64,000 bases of DNA from an uncultured Oscillospiraceae bacterium (lineage in GTDB: Bacteria; Bacillota; Clostridia; Oscillospirales; Ruminococcaceae). Shown piece after piece: positions 33,387 to 44,063 of the stretch. The position numbers and the translations under genes were made by a program. The notes under the pieces are model-generated. The model saw only the letters and a list, made by a program, of their open reading frames with translations. It had not been told where the DNA came from and made no database searches. The stretch is from positions 62,001 to 126,000 of the forward strand of contig CAKSIT010000002.1 of NCBI GenBank assembly GCA_934462925.1, read 5' to 3'. Numbering within the stretch: position 1 is the stretch's first letter; each line of letters begins with the position of its first letter.

Positions 33387-35319
33387 CAAAACGGCGGCGC
33401 TCGACCCCAAAAAGCTTCCGCCCAAAAAAGGCCCGGGGCTTAAGTTTGATATGGGCGCTATAAAAAGGCTTTTCGTTTACATGAAGCCGTTCAGGGGCAA
33501 GCTTATACTCGTGGCGATTTGCATTATCGTGAGCAGCGTTGCAAGCGTTTCCGCCTCGCTGTTTATAAAAACGCTTATCGACCGGTATATTTTCCCGCTT
33601 ATCGGCTCGGAGAATCCCGACTACTCGGGGCTTTTGGGCGCTATAGGCGGCATGGCGGCGCTTTTCGCGGTGGGAATCATATGCACGCTGCTTTACAACA
33701 GGCTTATGGCGGACGTTTCGCAGGGCGTGCTTAAAAACATACGCGACGAGATGTTCTCGCATATGCAGACGCTGCCCATAAAGTACTTTGACACGCACAC
33801 CCACGGCGACGTTATGAGCTACTACACCAACGACACCGACGCGCTGCGCCAGATGATATCGCAGACGATACCGCAGGTTATATCCTCTGCGGTAACGATA
33901 GTGAGCGTGTTCGTTTCAATGCTCGTGCTTTCGGTATGGCTTACTCTCGTTGTTGTGCTGTTCCTTGCGGTAATGCTTACCATAACGGGACTTATCGCGG
34001 GCAAGAGCGGCACGTTCTTTATGCGGCAGCAGCAGTCCCTTGCGGGCATGAACGGCTACATTGAAGAAATGATAAACGGGCAGAAGGTGGTAAAGGTATT
34101 CTGCCACGAGGAAAAGGCAAAGCAGGCTTTTGACGTAAAGAACGACGACCTGTGCGAAAACACCTGCAAGGCGAACGCCTACGCGAATATCCTAATGCCC
34201 GTAAACAACTGCATGGGCTACCTGCTTTACGTTATCCTTGCGATAGTAGGCGGACTGTTTGCGATAAAGGAAGTGCCCAACGTCGCGTGCTTTGCGGTGA
34301 ACATTCTGTCGCTCGGCGCTATAGCTTCGTTCTTACAGCTTTCAAGAAGCTTTATAGGACCTATAGGGCAGGTTTCGCAGCAGCTGAGCAGCGTTGCAAT
34401 GGCAATGGCGGGCGCGCAGAGAATCTTCTCGCTTATAGACGAGGAGAGCGAAACGGACGACGGCTATGTAACGCTTGTAAACGCGAAGTACGAGAACGGC
34501 GTTCTCACCGAAACTGCGGAGCGCACCCACACATGGGCGTGGAAGCACCCGCATAAGGACGCGGGAACAGTCACCTACACCGAGCTTAAGGGCAACGTGG
34601 TGCTTGACGATGTGGATTTCGGCTATGTCCCCGAGAAGATAGTGCTGCACAATATCGACATTTACGCAGAACCGGGGCAGAAAGTGGCGTTCGTTGGCGC
34701 GACGGGCGCGGGCAAAACCACGATAACCAACCTAATCAACCGCTTCTACGACATAGCGGACGGCAAGATTCGCTACGACGGCATAAACATCAACAAGATA
34801 AAAAAGGCAGACCTGCGCCGCTCGCTGGGCGTGGTGCTGCAGGACGTAAACCTGTTTACAGGCACGGTAATGGACAACCTGCGCTACGGCAAGCCCGACG
34901 CTACGGACGAGGAATGCATAGCCGCAGCGAAGCTCGCTAACGCGGACGGCTTTATAAGAATGCTGCCCGAGGGCTACAACACCGTTCTCAAGGGCGACGG
35001 CAGCGGGCTTTCGCAGGGACAGCGCCAGCTTATCTCGATAGCGAGAGCGGCGGTAGCAGACCCGCCCGTAATGATACTCGACGAGGCTACGTCGTCGATA
35101 GACACGCGCACCGAGGCCATAGTGCAGGCGGGCATGGACGCGCTTATGAAGGGCAGGACGGTATTCGTAATAGCGCACAGGCTCTCCACCGTCAAGAACT
35201 CCGACGTTATCATGGTGCTTGACCACGGCAGGATAATCGAGCGCGGCAGCCACGAGAAGCTTATTGCTCAAAAGGGGCAGTACTACAGGCTTTACACGGG
35301 CGCGTTCGAGCTGGAATAA
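33376..35319 (+). CDS. ABC exporter half, catalytic subunit (LmrD/BmrD-like)
   Basis: 647 residues. A Lys/Pro-rich N-terminal extension (about 1-30) precedes the membrane domain. An insert near 357-385 ([16 protein letters not shown]) lies just before the ATPase domain. Walker [10 protein letters not shown] (about 441), Walker [13 protein letters not shown] with the catalytic Glu; the signature is LSQGQRQL instead of LSGGQ. Together with the preceding subunit this makes a heterodimeric multidrug-type exporter. Confidence 0.92.
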   Translation: MSNNKTAALDPKKLPPKKGPGLKFDMGAIKRLFVYMKPFRGKLILVAICIIVSSVASVSASLFIKTLIDRYIFPLIGSENPDYSGLLGAIGGMAALFAVGIICTLLYNRLMADVSQGVLKNIRDEMFSHMQTLPIKYFDTHTHGDVMSYYTNDTDALRQMISQTIPQVISSAVTIVSVFVSMLVLSVWLTLVVVLFLAVMLTITGLIAGKSGTFFMRQQQSLAGMNGYIEEMINGQKVVKVFCHEEKAKQAFDVKNDDLCENTCKANAYANILMPVNNCMGYLLYVILAIVGGLFAIKEVPNVACFAVNILSLGAIASFLQLSRSFIGPIGQVSQQLSSVAMAMAGAQRIFSLIDEESETDDGYVTLVNAKYENGVLTETAERTHTWAWKHPHKDAGTVTYTELKGNVVLDDVDFGYVPEKIVLHNIDIYAEPGQKVAFVGATGAGKTTITNLINRFYDIADGKIRYDGININKIKKADLRRSLGVVLQDVNLFTGTVMDNLRYGKPDATDEECIAAAKLANADGFIRMLPEGYNTVLKGDGSGLSQGQRQLISIARAAVADPPVMILDEATSSIDTRTEAIVQAGMDALMKGRTVFVIAHRLSTVKNSDVIMVLDHGRIIERGSHEKLIAQKGQYYRLYTGAFELE

Positions 35320-35351
35320 AAGGCGCGCTCCCCCATGGGAGCGGCAGAACA

Positions 35352-35383
35352 GGGCGCTGCACGGGAAATGTGCGGCGCTTTGT
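35352..35383 (+). terminator. Hairpin after the ABC exporter operon
   Basis: GGGCGCTGCAC pairs with GTGCGGCGCTTT; a smaller GCTCCCCCATGGGAGC hairpin lies 20 bp upstream. Confidence 0.6.
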
Positions 35384-35435
35384 CCATAGTATACGGCGCG
35401 TCGTATTTTGTCATATTCTGACGGCGAAAAAGCGG

Positions 35436-35464
35436 TTGAAATTTTTGCGCGAATGTGCTATAAT
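35436..35464 (+). promoter_or_regulatory. Promoter of the activase-dehydratase fusion gene
   Basis: TTGAAA (35436-35441), 17 bp, TATAAT (35459-35464). The ATG at 35463 lies within the -10 box and so cannot start the protein. Confidence 0.8.
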
Positions 35465-35543
35465 GAAAAATGTATGCAGAATAGGTACGACAGATAGATT
35501 CTATAAGGGGCGCGCGTCCCGATATCTGAAAGGATTTGATTTT

Positions 35544-38500
35544 TTGAAGCGTGTAGGACTGGATATAGGCTCGACTACGGTTAAGGCGGCCGTCATTGCA
35601 GAAAACGGCGAGCTGCTCTACAGCCGGTACAGGCGGCACTTTTCCGATATAAGAAAAACAGTATCAGATATAATCACGCAGGTAGGCTCGCAGCTCGAGG
35701 GCGAACGCGTGCTTATCGCGGTCACAGGCTCGGGCGGAATTTCCGTGTCCAAATGGCTTGGCATACCGTTCGTGCAGGAGGTAGCCGCAGGCACAAACGC
35801 CATAAAGCAGCTTATCCCACAGACGGACGTCGCCATAGAGCTTGGCGGCGAGGACGCGAAGATAACCTACCTTACGGGCGGCCTTGAGCAGCGCATGAAC
35901 GGCAGCTGCGCGGGCGGCACGGGCGCGTTCATAGACCAGATGGCGGCGCTTCTCAACACCGACATCGGCGGGCTGAACGAGCTTTCCAAAAAGCACACCA
36001 CCATTTATCCGATAGCCTCGCGCTGCGGCGTTTTCGCCAAGAGCGACATTCAGCCGCTGCTTAACGACGGCGCAAAGCGCAGCGACGTTGCGGCTTCCGT
36101 TTTCCAGTCTGTCGTGAACCAGACGATAAGCGGCCTTGCGTGCGGCAAGCCGATAAAGGGCAACGTTGCGTTCCTCGGCGGCCCGCTGCACTACCTGTCG
36201 GAGCTTCGCGAGCGCTTTATAGAAACGCTCGGGCTTACCCCCGAACACGTTATTTTCCCCGAAAACGCAAATCTTTTCGTGGCTATGGGCTGCGCCTTTT
36301 CGGACGAGAGCGCCGAAACCGACATCGGCGCGCTTGTAGAGCGCTCCCGCGCGCTGGGTGAAAACCAGCTGCACGAGGTAGAGCGCTTAGCGCCGCTGTT
36401 TAAGGACGAGGCGGAGCTTGCTGAGTTCAACGCGCGCCACGCAAAGTCCGTTATACCCACAGCGGACATAAAGCAGCACAAGGGCGCGTGCTACCTTGGC
36501 GTAGACGCGGGCAGCACCACCACAAAGGCGGTGCTTCTCGATAAGGAAGCGCGCATAATCTACTCGCACTACAGCGGCAACGGCGGCGACCCGCTCAAAA
36601 GCGTAGTGGGCATATTAAAGGAGATTTACGCGCTGCTGCCCGCAGACGCTTACATAGCAAAGGCGTGTACCACGGGCTACGGCGAACACCTGATAAAGGC
36701 GGCGCTCGGCGCGGACTTCGGCGAGATTGAAACCATGGCGCACTACAAGGCGGCGGACAAAGTACTGCCCGGCGCGCAGTTCATTCTCGATATCGGCGGG
36801 CAGGACATGAAATGTATGCGCGTTAACAACGGCGAGATAGAGAGCATTCTGCTCAACGAGGCGTGCTCCAGCGGCTGCGGCTCGTTTATCGAGAACTTTG
36901 CGAACGCGCTCGGCATGAGCAGCGCGGAGTTCGCGAAGCTCGGCCTTAGGGCGCAGAACCCCGTTGACTTAGGCTCGCGCTGCACGGTGTTCATGAACTC
37001 GCGCGTAAAGCAGGCGCAGAAAGAGGGCGCGACCGTTGCGGACATTTCCGCGGGGCTTTCCTACTCCGTTGTAAAGAACGCGCTGTTCAAGGTAATAAAG
37101 CTGCGCGACACCTCCACAATGGGCGATAAGATAATCGTGCAGGGCGGCACGTTCATGAACGACAGCGTGCTGCGCGCGTTCGAGCTTATCTGCGGCAGGG
37201 AGGTAGTCCGCCCCGACAAGGCGGGACTTATGGGCGCTTACGGCAGCGCGCTTATAGCCATAGAGCGCGACGACGGCAAGGGTTCGACCATATCCAAGGC
37301 GGAGGCGCTCGAGGGCTTTAAGGTGGAGAAAACCACCGCCCGCTGCGGCAAGTGCAGCAACAACTGCCTGCTTACGATTACAAAATTCCCCGACGGCAAG
37401 CGCTACATAAGCAACAACCGCTGCGAGCGCGGCGCGGGCAACGTATCCACCGCGCAAAAGCTGCCGAACCTTTACGAATACAAGTACAAACTCCTTTTCG
37501 ACCGCGAATGCCTGCCCGAGGCGACGGCGCGCCGCGGCGTTATAGGGCTTCCGCGCGTGCTTGGTATGTACGAGAACTACCCGTTCTGGCACAGGCTGTT
37601 CACCGAGCTTGGCTTCAGCGTAAAGCTTTCGCCAAAGTCCTCGCGCGCGATATACGACAAGGGCATAGAAACCATGCCCTCGGAGTCGGTGTGCTACCCT
37701 GCAAAGCTCGCGCACGGGCATATTCAGGCGCTTATAGACGAGGGCGTGAAGCTTATCTTCTACCCCTCCATGCCGTATGAAATGAGCGACGAAAACGGCG
37801 GCGACAACCACTACAACTGCCCCGTTGTCGCTACATATTCCGAGGTTATAAGAAACTCCGTCCCAGAGCTTCGCCGTGACGTTAAGTTCATGAACCCGTT
37901 TCTGCCGATATTCCACAAAAAGCGCATGGGAGAGCGCCTTTTCGAGGAGTTCTCCGCAAGCCTGCCCGAGCTTTCCATAACAAAGGAAGAGATTGTGGCA
38001 GCGCTTGAAAAGGCGTACGCTGAGGACGCGCAGTTCAAGGCGCAGATGGCGGCAAAGGGCGACGAAACGCTCGAATACATTGAAAAGAACGGCGGGCGCG
38101 GCATAGTTCTCGCGGGCCGCCCGTATCACGTTGACCCCGAGATAAACCACGGCCTGCCCGAGATGATAGCGGGCTACGGCTTCGCGGTGTTCACCGAGGA
38201 CAGCGTGGCGCACCTTGAAAAGGTAGTGCGCCCGATACGCGTTGTAGACCAGTGGACGTACCACACGCGGCTTTACGCCGCAGCGCACGTTGTGGGCCGC
38301 CACGAGTGCCTCGAGCTTGTGCAGCTAAACTCTTTCGGCTGCGGGCTTGACGCTATCACCACCGACCAGGTGCAGGAGATACTGCGCAGCTTCGGCAAGC
38401 TGTACACCTGCCTTAAGATAGACGAGGTGAACAACCTCGGCGCGGCGAGAATACGCCTGCGCTCGCTCATTTCCGTTGTGGAGGAGCGCGCGCGCCACCA

Positions 38501-39836
38501 CTACAAGCCCGTGCAGGGTCACTTAGGGTACGTGGCGCAGCCGGAGTTCACCAAGGAAATGCGCGGGCGGCACAAGATACTCTGCCCGCAGATGTCGCCT
38601 ATCCACTTCGATATGCTCGAAGCGGCGTTCCGCCACTCGGGCTACGACGTCGATATACTCACCGACTGCTCCAAGGCGGTGGTGGACGAGGGTCTGAAGT
38701 ACGTAAACAACGACGCGTGCTACCCCTCGATACTCGTTGTAGGGCAGCTTATCCACGCGCTTAAGAGCGGCAAGTACGACATTAACAACACCTCCGTTAT
38801 GATTACGCAGACGGGCGGCGCGTGCCGTGCTACAAACTACGTGGGAATGCTCAAGAAGGCGCTTAAGGACGCGGGCTTTGCAAACGTTCCGCTTATTTCG
38901 CTCAACGTTGTCGGGCTTGAAAAGCAAAGCGGCTTCAAGCTTTCCGCGCGGCTTGCGCTCAGGGCGTTTATGGGCATAGTTTACGGCGACGTGCTTTCAC
39001 GCTGCCTGTACAAGGTGCGCCCGTACGAGGTAACAAAGGGCAGCGCAAACGCGCTCTACGAGAAATGGCGCGTGTTCCTGCGCGGCGAGCTTGAGCGCAT
39101 TTCGTTCAAACGCTTCAACGAGAACGTGCGCAGCATTGTAAAGGACTTCTCGGAGTTCCCCGTGCTTGACGTTAAAAAGCCGAAGGTAGGGCTTGTGGGC
39201 GAGATACTCGTAAAATTTCACCCCGTTGCAAACAACAACATAATAGAGCTGCTTGAAAGCGAGGGCTGCGAGGTGGTAGTCCCCGACCTTATGGGCTTCT
39301 TCTACTACATCTGCTCGCACGGGCTTACAAAAAGCGAGCTTCTCTACCTGCCAAAGAAAAAGAAGTTTATCGAGGAGCTTGGCATAAAGGCTATCGAGTT
39401 TATGGAGCGCAGCTACCGCGCGGCGGTAAAGGGTACAAAGTTCGGCTGTCCGGGCGACATCTTTGAAATGCGCGAGTCGGTAAAGGCCATAGTTTCTCCG
39501 GGCAACATTGCGGGCGAGGGTTGGTTTCTCTGCGCAGAAATGCTCGAGCTTATCGGCGAGGGCGTGCCGAATATCGTGTGCGTGCAGCCGTTCGCGTGCC
39601 TGCCTAACCACGTTACGGGCAAGGGCGTTATCGGCGAGCTTCGCCGCCAGCACCCCGAAAGCAACATTGTAGCGGTCGATTTCGACCCGGGCGCTTCGGA
39701 GGTAAACCAGGTGAACAGAATAAAGCTTATGCTTACGCAGGCTTTTGCAAACGCGGGTATAAGCCGCAGGGCGGTAGTCCCGCAGCTTACCGCGGACGAC
39801 AAGTATTCGCAGCTTATGGCGGCAGGCCAACCCTGA
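35544..39836 (+). CDS. Giant acyl-CoA dehydratase activase / HgdB-like fusion protein
   Basis: 1430 residues, starting at TTG (35544) 9 bp after AAAGGA and directly before [14 protein letters not shown]. Two BadF/BcrA/HgdC-type ATPase domains are present. The first (about 1-260) has [15 protein letters not shown]; the second (about 315-575) has [15 protein letters not shown] and [14 protein letters not shown]. Each has the Cys that could bridge an Fe-S cluster. A Cys cluster (RCGKCSNNC, about 600) opens a DUF2229-type domain, and the C-terminal third resembles 2-hydroxyglutaryl-CoA dehydratase subunits. These fusions are widespread in anaerobes, but the substrate is not established. It stands alone. 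Confidence 0.9.
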   Translation: MKRVGLDIGSTTVKAAVIAENGELLYSRYRRHFSDIRKTVSDIITQVGSQLEGERVLIAVTGSGGISVSKWLGIPFVQEVAAGTNAIKQLIPQTDVAIELGGEDAKITYLTGGLEQRMNGSCAGGTGAFIDQMAALLNTDIGGLNELSKKHTTIYPIASRCGVFAKSDIQPLLNDGAKRSDVAASVFQSVVNQTISGLACGKPIKGNVAFLGGPLHYLSELRERFIETLGLTPEHVIFPENANLFVAMGCAFSDESAETDIGALVERSRALGENQLHEVERLAPLFKDEAELAEFNARHAKSVIPTADIKQHKGACYLGVDAGSTTTKAVLLDKEARIIYSHYSGNGGDPLKSVVGILKEIYALLPADAYIAKACTTGYGEHLIKAALGADFGEIETMAHYKAADKVLPGAQFILDIGGQDMKCMRVNNGEIESILLNEACSSGCGSFIENFANALGMSSAEFAKLGLRAQNPVDLGSRCTVFMNSRVKQAQKEGATVADISAGLSYSVVKNALFKVIKLRDTSTMGDKIIVQGGTFMNDSVLRAFELICGREVVRPDKAGLMGAYGSALIAIERDDGKGSTISKAEALEGFKVEKTTARCGKCSNNCLLTITKFPDGKRYISNNRCERGAGNVSTAQKLPNLYEYKYKLLFDRECLPEATARRGVIGLPRVLGMYENYPFWHRLFTELGFSVKLSPKSSRAIYDKGIETMPSESVCYPAKLAHGHIQALIDEGVKLIFYPSMPYEMSDENGGDNHYNCPVVATYSEVIRNSVPELRRDVKFMNPFLPIFHKKRMGERLFEEFSASLPELSITKEEIVAALEKAYAEDAQFKAQMAAKGDETLEYIEKNGGRGIVLAGRPYHVDPEINHGLPEMIAGYGFAVFTEDSVAHLEKVVRPIRVVDQWTYHTRLYAAAHVVGRHECLELVQLNSFGCGLDAITTDQVQEILRSFGKLYTCLKIDEVNNLGAARIRLRSLISVVEERARHHYKPVQGHLGYVAQPEFTKEMRGRHKILCPQMSPIHFDMLEAAFRHSGYDVDILTDCSKAVVDEGLKYVNNDACYPSILVVGQLIHALKSGKYDINNTSVMITQTGGACRATNYVGMLKKALKDAGFANVPLISLNVVGLEKQSGFKLSARLALRAFMGIVYGDVLSRCLYKVRPYEVTKGSANALYEKWRVFLRGELERISFKRFNENVRSIVKDFSEFPVLDVKKPKVGLVGEILVKFHPVANNNIIELLESEGCEVVVPDLMGFFYYICSHGLTKSELLYLPKKKKFIEELGIKAIEFMERSYRAAVKGTKFGCPGDIFEMRESVKAIVSPGNIAGEGWFLCAEMLELIGEGVPNIVCVQPFACLPNHVTGKGVIGELRRQHPESNIVAVDFDPGASEVNQVNRIKLMLTQAFANAGISRRAVVPQLTADDKYSQLMAAGQP

Positions 39837-39860
39837 GCCAAGGCTCTGACAGAATAAACG

Positions 39861-39904
39861 GCACAGCCCCTTTCGGCGATTATTCCCCAGGGGGCTGCGC
39901 TTTT
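39861..39904 (+). terminator. Intrinsic terminator after the activase fusion
   Basis: GCACAGCCCC pairs with GGGGCTGCGC, then TTTT. Confidence 0.8.
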
Positions 39905-39960
39905 GTGAGGATAGGTATGAGTGCGGCGGCAGCGCCGCTTAGAAAAGAAAGGCAGTAAAG

Positions 39961-42309
39961 ATGGATTACGGCACACTAAAGAGAAACGCGCTCAAGAGCG
40001 TCTTTTTGCGCATGAACGATATGCAGCTCAAGGCGGTTTTCAAGGTTGAGGGCGCGCTGCTGATAATTGCGGGCGCGGGCAGCGGCAAAACCACGGTGCT
40101 TTGCAACCGCGTGGCGAATATGCTGCGCTTTGGCAACGCCTACCACGACGAGGAAGAGCGCGCCATAAGCGACGAGGACGCGCGCTTTCTCGAGAGCTTC
40201 CCCACGCTTGAAAAGACCCCCGAGGAGCTTGACAGACTGGCTTCCATTATTGCGGTAAAGCCCGTTGCGCCGTGGAATATCCTTGCGATAACCTTTACCA
40301 ACAAGGCGGCGGGCGAGCTTAAGGACAGGCTGCACAGCATGGTTGGCGACGACGCGGACAAGATAACCGCAGCGACGTTCCACTCCGCGTGCGTGCGCAT
40401 TCTCCACCGCGAGATTGAGAACATAGGCTACCGCAGCAGCTTCACCATTTACGACGACGACGACTCAAAGCGCGTTATCAAGGAAGCTATGAAGAAGCTC
40501 AATATCGACGAGAAGCTTGTAAGCGCCAAGGTTATAAGAAACAGGATTTCCCGCTGCAAGGACAGAATGCTCTCCGCACAGGACTACGCCGCGCAGGCGC
40601 GCGAGTCCGCAGACCTTGCCGAGATACGCATTTCGCAGGTATACACCGAGTACCAGAGCGCCCTTGAAGCCGCGAGCGCGCTCGATTTTGACGACATCAT
40701 CTTTATGACAGTGCGGCTGTTTGAGCAGTGCCCCGAGGTGCTGTCGCACTACCGCAACCTTTACAAGTACATAATGGTGGACGAGTATCAGGACACGAAC
40801 TACGCGCAGTACCGCCTTATCTCGCTGCTTGCGGGGGAGAGCGGCAACCTGTGCGTCGTAGGCGACGACGACCAGTCCATATACCGCTTCAGGGGCGCTA
40901 CCATTGAGAACATACTCAACTTTGAAAAGCAGCACGCGGGCTGCGAGGTAATCCGCTTAGAGCAGAACTACCGTTCCACCGAGAACATACTCAACGCCGC
41001 AAACGCCGTTATCGCGCACAACACCCAGCGCAAGGACAAGCACCTGTGGAGCAGCCTTGGCGACGGCGAGAAGATTCAGATAGTAAACTACCCGAACGAG
41101 TCCGTAGAGGCGAAGTCCGTTGCGGACATAATATTAGAGGGCGTGCAGAAGGGCGCGAAGTATTCGGATTACGCGCTGCTGTACCGCTCAAACGCGCTGT
41201 CGCGCAGCTTTGAGAGCGCGCTGTCGCGCTCGGGCGTGCCGTACAAGATAGTAGGCGGCGTGCGCTTTTTCGACCGCAAGGAGGTAAAGGATATCGTATC
41301 CTACTTAGCGCTGCTGAATAACCCCTACGACGTTATCCGCTTCCGCAGGGTGATTAACGAACCCAAGCGCGGCATAGGCGACACCACCGTTGACGAGGTG
41401 GTGCGCATTGCGGAGGGTATGCACATGAGTCCGCTGGAGGTGTGCCGCAGCGCGGACACGCTCCCGTCGCTTGCGAGAAAGGCGGCGGCGCTTAAGGCGG
41501 CTGCAAATCTCTTTGACGAGCTTGACGAGCTTGCGGACACGGCGCGCCTTGACGAGCTTATAGACGCCGTGGTACTCAGAAGCGGCTATAAGCAGATGCT
41601 CGAGGCCTCGGGCGAGGAGGGCGCGGCGCGCCTTGAAAATATCGAGGAGCTTAAGTCCAACGCCCTGCAAATGCTTGAAGAAACGCCCGACGCCGCCCTG
41701 CCCGATTTTCTCGAGCAGGTGGCGCTTGTAAGCGACCTTGACAGCTACGACTCGCAGACCGACCGCGTATCCCTTATGACGATACACAGCGCAAAGGGAC
41801 TGGAGTTCGGCACGGTGTTCCTTGTGGCGGCGGAGGACAACATCTTCCCGAGCTACATGAGCCTTAGCGACTCCGCCGAAATGGAGGAGGAGCGCCGCCT
41901 TGCCTACGTTGCGATAACCCGCGCCAAGCGGCAGCTTTACGTCACGCACACCTCGTACAGAATGCTCTACGGCAAATCCAGCGTGAACAAGCTCTCAACG
42001 TTCATGCGCGAGATACCCGAGGAATACTGCGAGAAGCACGGCGAGCGCAAAAAGCCCGACCACCCGCTGCAAAAGCCGCAGAAGCGCGACTATCTCGGCG
42101 AGCAGCTGGCGCGAAAGCCCGTCGCCGCAACGCCTATTGTTACGGGAGAAACCTTTGCCGCGGGCGACCGCGTAACGCACAACGTTTTCGGCGAGGGTAC
42201 TGTCGCGGCGGCGAAGCAAATGGGCAACGACTGTATGCTGACGATAAATTTCGACAACGGACAGCAGAAGAAGCTTATGGCGAATTTTGCGAGAATTAAG
42301 AAAATTTAA
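39961..42309 (+). CDS. pcrA: ATP-dependent DNA helicase, UvrD/PcrA family
   Basis: 782 residues, superfamily 1A. Motif I GAGSGKTTVLCNRVA, Q-motif-like MNDMQLKAVFKVEG, motif II VDEYQDTNYAQY, motif III VGDDDQSIYRFRGA, motif V LMTIHSAKGLEFGTVFL, motif VI VAITRAKRQLYV. The C-terminal domain (VTHNVFGEGTVAAAK) is the RNA-polymerase-binding Tudor-like region typical of PcrA. An insert with YHDEEERAISDEDAR lies after motif I. It unwinds DNA in repair and clears stalled polymerase. RBS is weak (AAAGGCAG). Confidence 0.93.
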   Translation: MDYGTLKRNALKSVFLRMNDMQLKAVFKVEGALLIIAGAGSGKTTVLCNRVANMLRFGNAYHDEEERAISDEDARFLESFPTLEKTPEELDRLASIIAVKPVAPWNILAITFTNKAAGELKDRLHSMVGDDADKITAATFHSACVRILHREIENIGYRSSFTIYDDDDSKRVIKEAMKKLNIDEKLVSAKVIRNRISRCKDRMLSAQDYAAQARESADLAEIRISQVYTEYQSALEAASALDFDDIIFMTVRLFEQCPEVLSHYRNLYKYIMVDEYQDTNYAQYRLISLLAGESGNLCVVGDDDQSIYRFRGATIENILNFEKQHAGCEVIRLEQNYRSTENILNAANAVIAHNTQRKDKHLWSSLGDGEKIQIVNYPNESVEAKSVADIILEGVQKGAKYSDYALLYRSNALSRSFESALSRSGVPYKIVGGVRFFDRKEVKDIVSYLALLNNPYDVIRFRRVINEPKRGIGDTTVDEVVRIAEGMHMSPLEVCRSADTLPSLARKAAALKAAANLFDELDELADTARLDELIDAVVLRSGYKQMLEASGEEGAARLENIEELKSNALQMLEETPDAALPDFLEQVALVSDLDSYDSQTDRVSLMTIHSAKGLEFGTVFLVAAEDNIFPSYMSLSDSAEMEEERRLAYVAITRAKRQLYVTHTSYRMLYGKSSVNKLSTFMREIPEEYCEKHGERKKPDHPLQKPQKRDYLGEQLARKPVAATPIVTGETFAAGDRVTHNVFGEGTVAAAKQMGNDCMLTINFDNGQQKKLMANFARIKKI

Positions 42310-42328
42310 GAAGTGAAAGGAGCGCTCC

Positions 42329-43243
42329 ATGACTCTGCGACAGCTTGAATACGTCCTCACGATATCCGAAAAAGGCTCTATGAACAAGGCTGCCGAGGCG
42401 CTGTTTGTAACGCAGCCGTCGCTTTCGGGCGCGGTAAGGGAGCTGGAGGAGGAGCTTGGCATAACGCTTTTCCGCAGGACGGGGCGCGGCACGGAGCCTA
42501 CGCGCGAGGGCGCGGACTTCCTGCTTAAGGCAAAGGAACTTTACTGGCGCTACACGGGGCTAATGGAGCAGTATTCGCGCGGGAAGATAACGCGCAGATT
42601 CAGCGTTTCCACGCAGCATTACTCGTTTGCGGTAAAGGCTTTTGCAGACACCGTGCGGCAGTACGACACGCTCGGCTTCGACTTCTCCCTGCGCGAGACC
42701 ACGACTATGGACGTTGTGCGCTCGGTAGGGAATATGACGAGCGACGTTGGCGTAATATATATGAGCGAGCTTAACAGGCGCTTTCTCACAAGGCTTTTTG
42801 CGGAAAACGAACTTGATTTCGTGAAGCTCATTGACTGCCGCGCATACGTCTACATAGCGGACACACACCCGCTGGCGCGCGAGAGCGGCATAACGTTCGA
42901 GCGGCTTATGGACTACCCGTGCCTTATGTTCGAGCAGGAGGAGAACGGCGCTTTCTTCCTGTCCGAGGAGATACTTGCGGATAGGAACTACCCGCGCGTA
43001 ATAAAAACCACCGACCGCGCCACAATGCTAAATCTCATGCGCGCGCTCAACGGCTACACGCTCTGTTCGGGCATAATCTGCGAGGAAATAAACGGGAGCG
43101 GATACACCGCCGTGCCGTTTATCGAGGACAAGGCAAACCGCAACACGGTAATGTCGCTCGGCTATATCGTAAAAAGCGGCAATCCCATAGACGGCATTCT
43201 TGCGGTATACATAGGGGAGCTTAAAAAGTATCTCGGGGTATAG
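42329..43243 (+). CDS. LysR-family transcriptional regulator
   Basis: 304 residues. N-terminal HTH (MTLRQLEYVLTISEKGSMNK and AEALFVTQPSLSGAVRELEE, to about residue 60), then a periplasmic-binding-like effector domain (about 90-295). RBS AAAGGAG. Co-directional with pcrA, 19 bp after it; the target genes are unclear. The IKTTDRATMLNLMRALNGYTLCSGI block fits CysB/CbbR-type effector domains only loosely. Confidence 0.92.
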   Translation: MTLRQLEYVLTISEKGSMNKAAEALFVTQPSLSGAVRELEEELGITLFRRTGRGTEPTREGADFLLKAKELYWRYTGLMEQYSRGKITRRFSVSTQHYSFAVKAFADTVRQYDTLGFDFSLRETTTMDVVRSVGNMTSDVGVIYMSELNRRFLTRLFAENELDFVKLIDCRAYVYIADTHPLARESGITFERLMDYPCLMFEQEENGAFFLSEEILADRNYPRVIKTTDRATMLNLMRALNGYTLCSGIICEEINGSGYTAVPFIEDKANRNTVMSLGYIVKSGNPIDGILAVYIGELKKYLGV

Positions 43244-43396
43244 AAAGCGGCAAAAACGCGGTTTAATGCGGCTTTCAATGTCAAAAAAATCCTTTTATAA
43301 TGCTTTGCGCACGGCGAATACTAAATATGCGCAAATACGCGGCGGTGCGGTGCGCTCCGCCGTTTTCTGTGCAATTTGATAAAAGGAGAACAAAAG

Positions 43397-43843
43397 ATGA
43401 TTCTGAAAAAGATAACCTCTGCTGCGGCTGCCGCGGCGGTATGCGCGGTCATCTCCGCAGCGGCGTTTGCAGCGCCCGCAAACGGCATCGGAGGCGCTGT
43501 AGGCGGCGCGGTAGGCGATGTAGTAGGCGCAGGCGAGAGCATAGTAAACGACGTTGTAGGCGCGGGCGAGGACATCGTAAACGACATTACGGGCGCAGGC
43601 GGCAACAACGGCGCTAACGGCGCAACAGGCGGTACGAACGGCACTACAGGCGGAACTACGGGCGGAACTACGGGCGGTACAAACGGTGCAACTAACGGTA
43701 CAACTAACGGTACAACAGGCACGACTACCACAACCACTCCCACGAACCCCTCTACGGGTGTTACCGCAGGCTTTGCGGCAATTTCCGCGGTGCTTGCGGC
43801 GGCAGGCGTGACATTCGCGGCGGTAAAGCGCGACGGCGAATAA
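43397..43843 (+). CDS. Small secreted Thr/Gly/Asn-rich protein with sortase-like C-terminus
   Basis: 148 residues. A signal peptide (about 1-26, ending AAFA-AP), repeats of VGGAVGDVVGAGESIV type, and a low-complexity block of NGTTGG/TNGT units. Then NPSTGV followed by a hydrophobic stretch and KRDGE. NPxTG plus membrane segment plus basic tail resembles a cell-wall sorting signal, although the tail is only weakly basic. AAAAGGAG precedes ATG 43397. No function can be assigned. Confidence 0.75.
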   Translation: MILKKITSAAAAAAVCAVISAAAFAAPANGIGGAVGGAVGDVVGAGESIVNDVVGAGEDIVNDITGAGGNNGANGATGGTNGTTGGTTGGTTGGTNGATNGTTNGTTGTTTTTTPTNPSTGVTAGFAAISAVLAAAGVTFAAVKRDGE

Positions 43844-43873
43844 CGTCACTTAAATTAGCTAAAACAAAGTAAA

Positions 43874-43917
43874 GGGGAGCGTTCCTGTCGAAAATCGGGA
43901 ACGCTTCTTGATTTTTT
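43874..43917 (+). terminator. Intrinsic terminator
   Basis: GGAGCGTTCC pairs with GGGAACGCTTC, followed by a six-T tract. Confidence 0.8.
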
Positions 43918-44063
43918 ATTGAAAAGTTGGTGAAAATCACGAAAACAGAGCTTGATTTGTGTGTAAAATGACACTTGCTTTTCAGAGAAGAATATAGTAA
44001 AATAGATGATGAGGATTTAGTGTGCTTCACTAACCTATTTATTTTAAGGAGGATTTTATTCTT

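Noticed and set aside
36969-38303. Long antisense ORF of 444 residues
   Set aside because: It is the shadow of the GC-rich activase fusion; composition is Arg/Val/Ala/His-biased with no RBS or recognisable motif.
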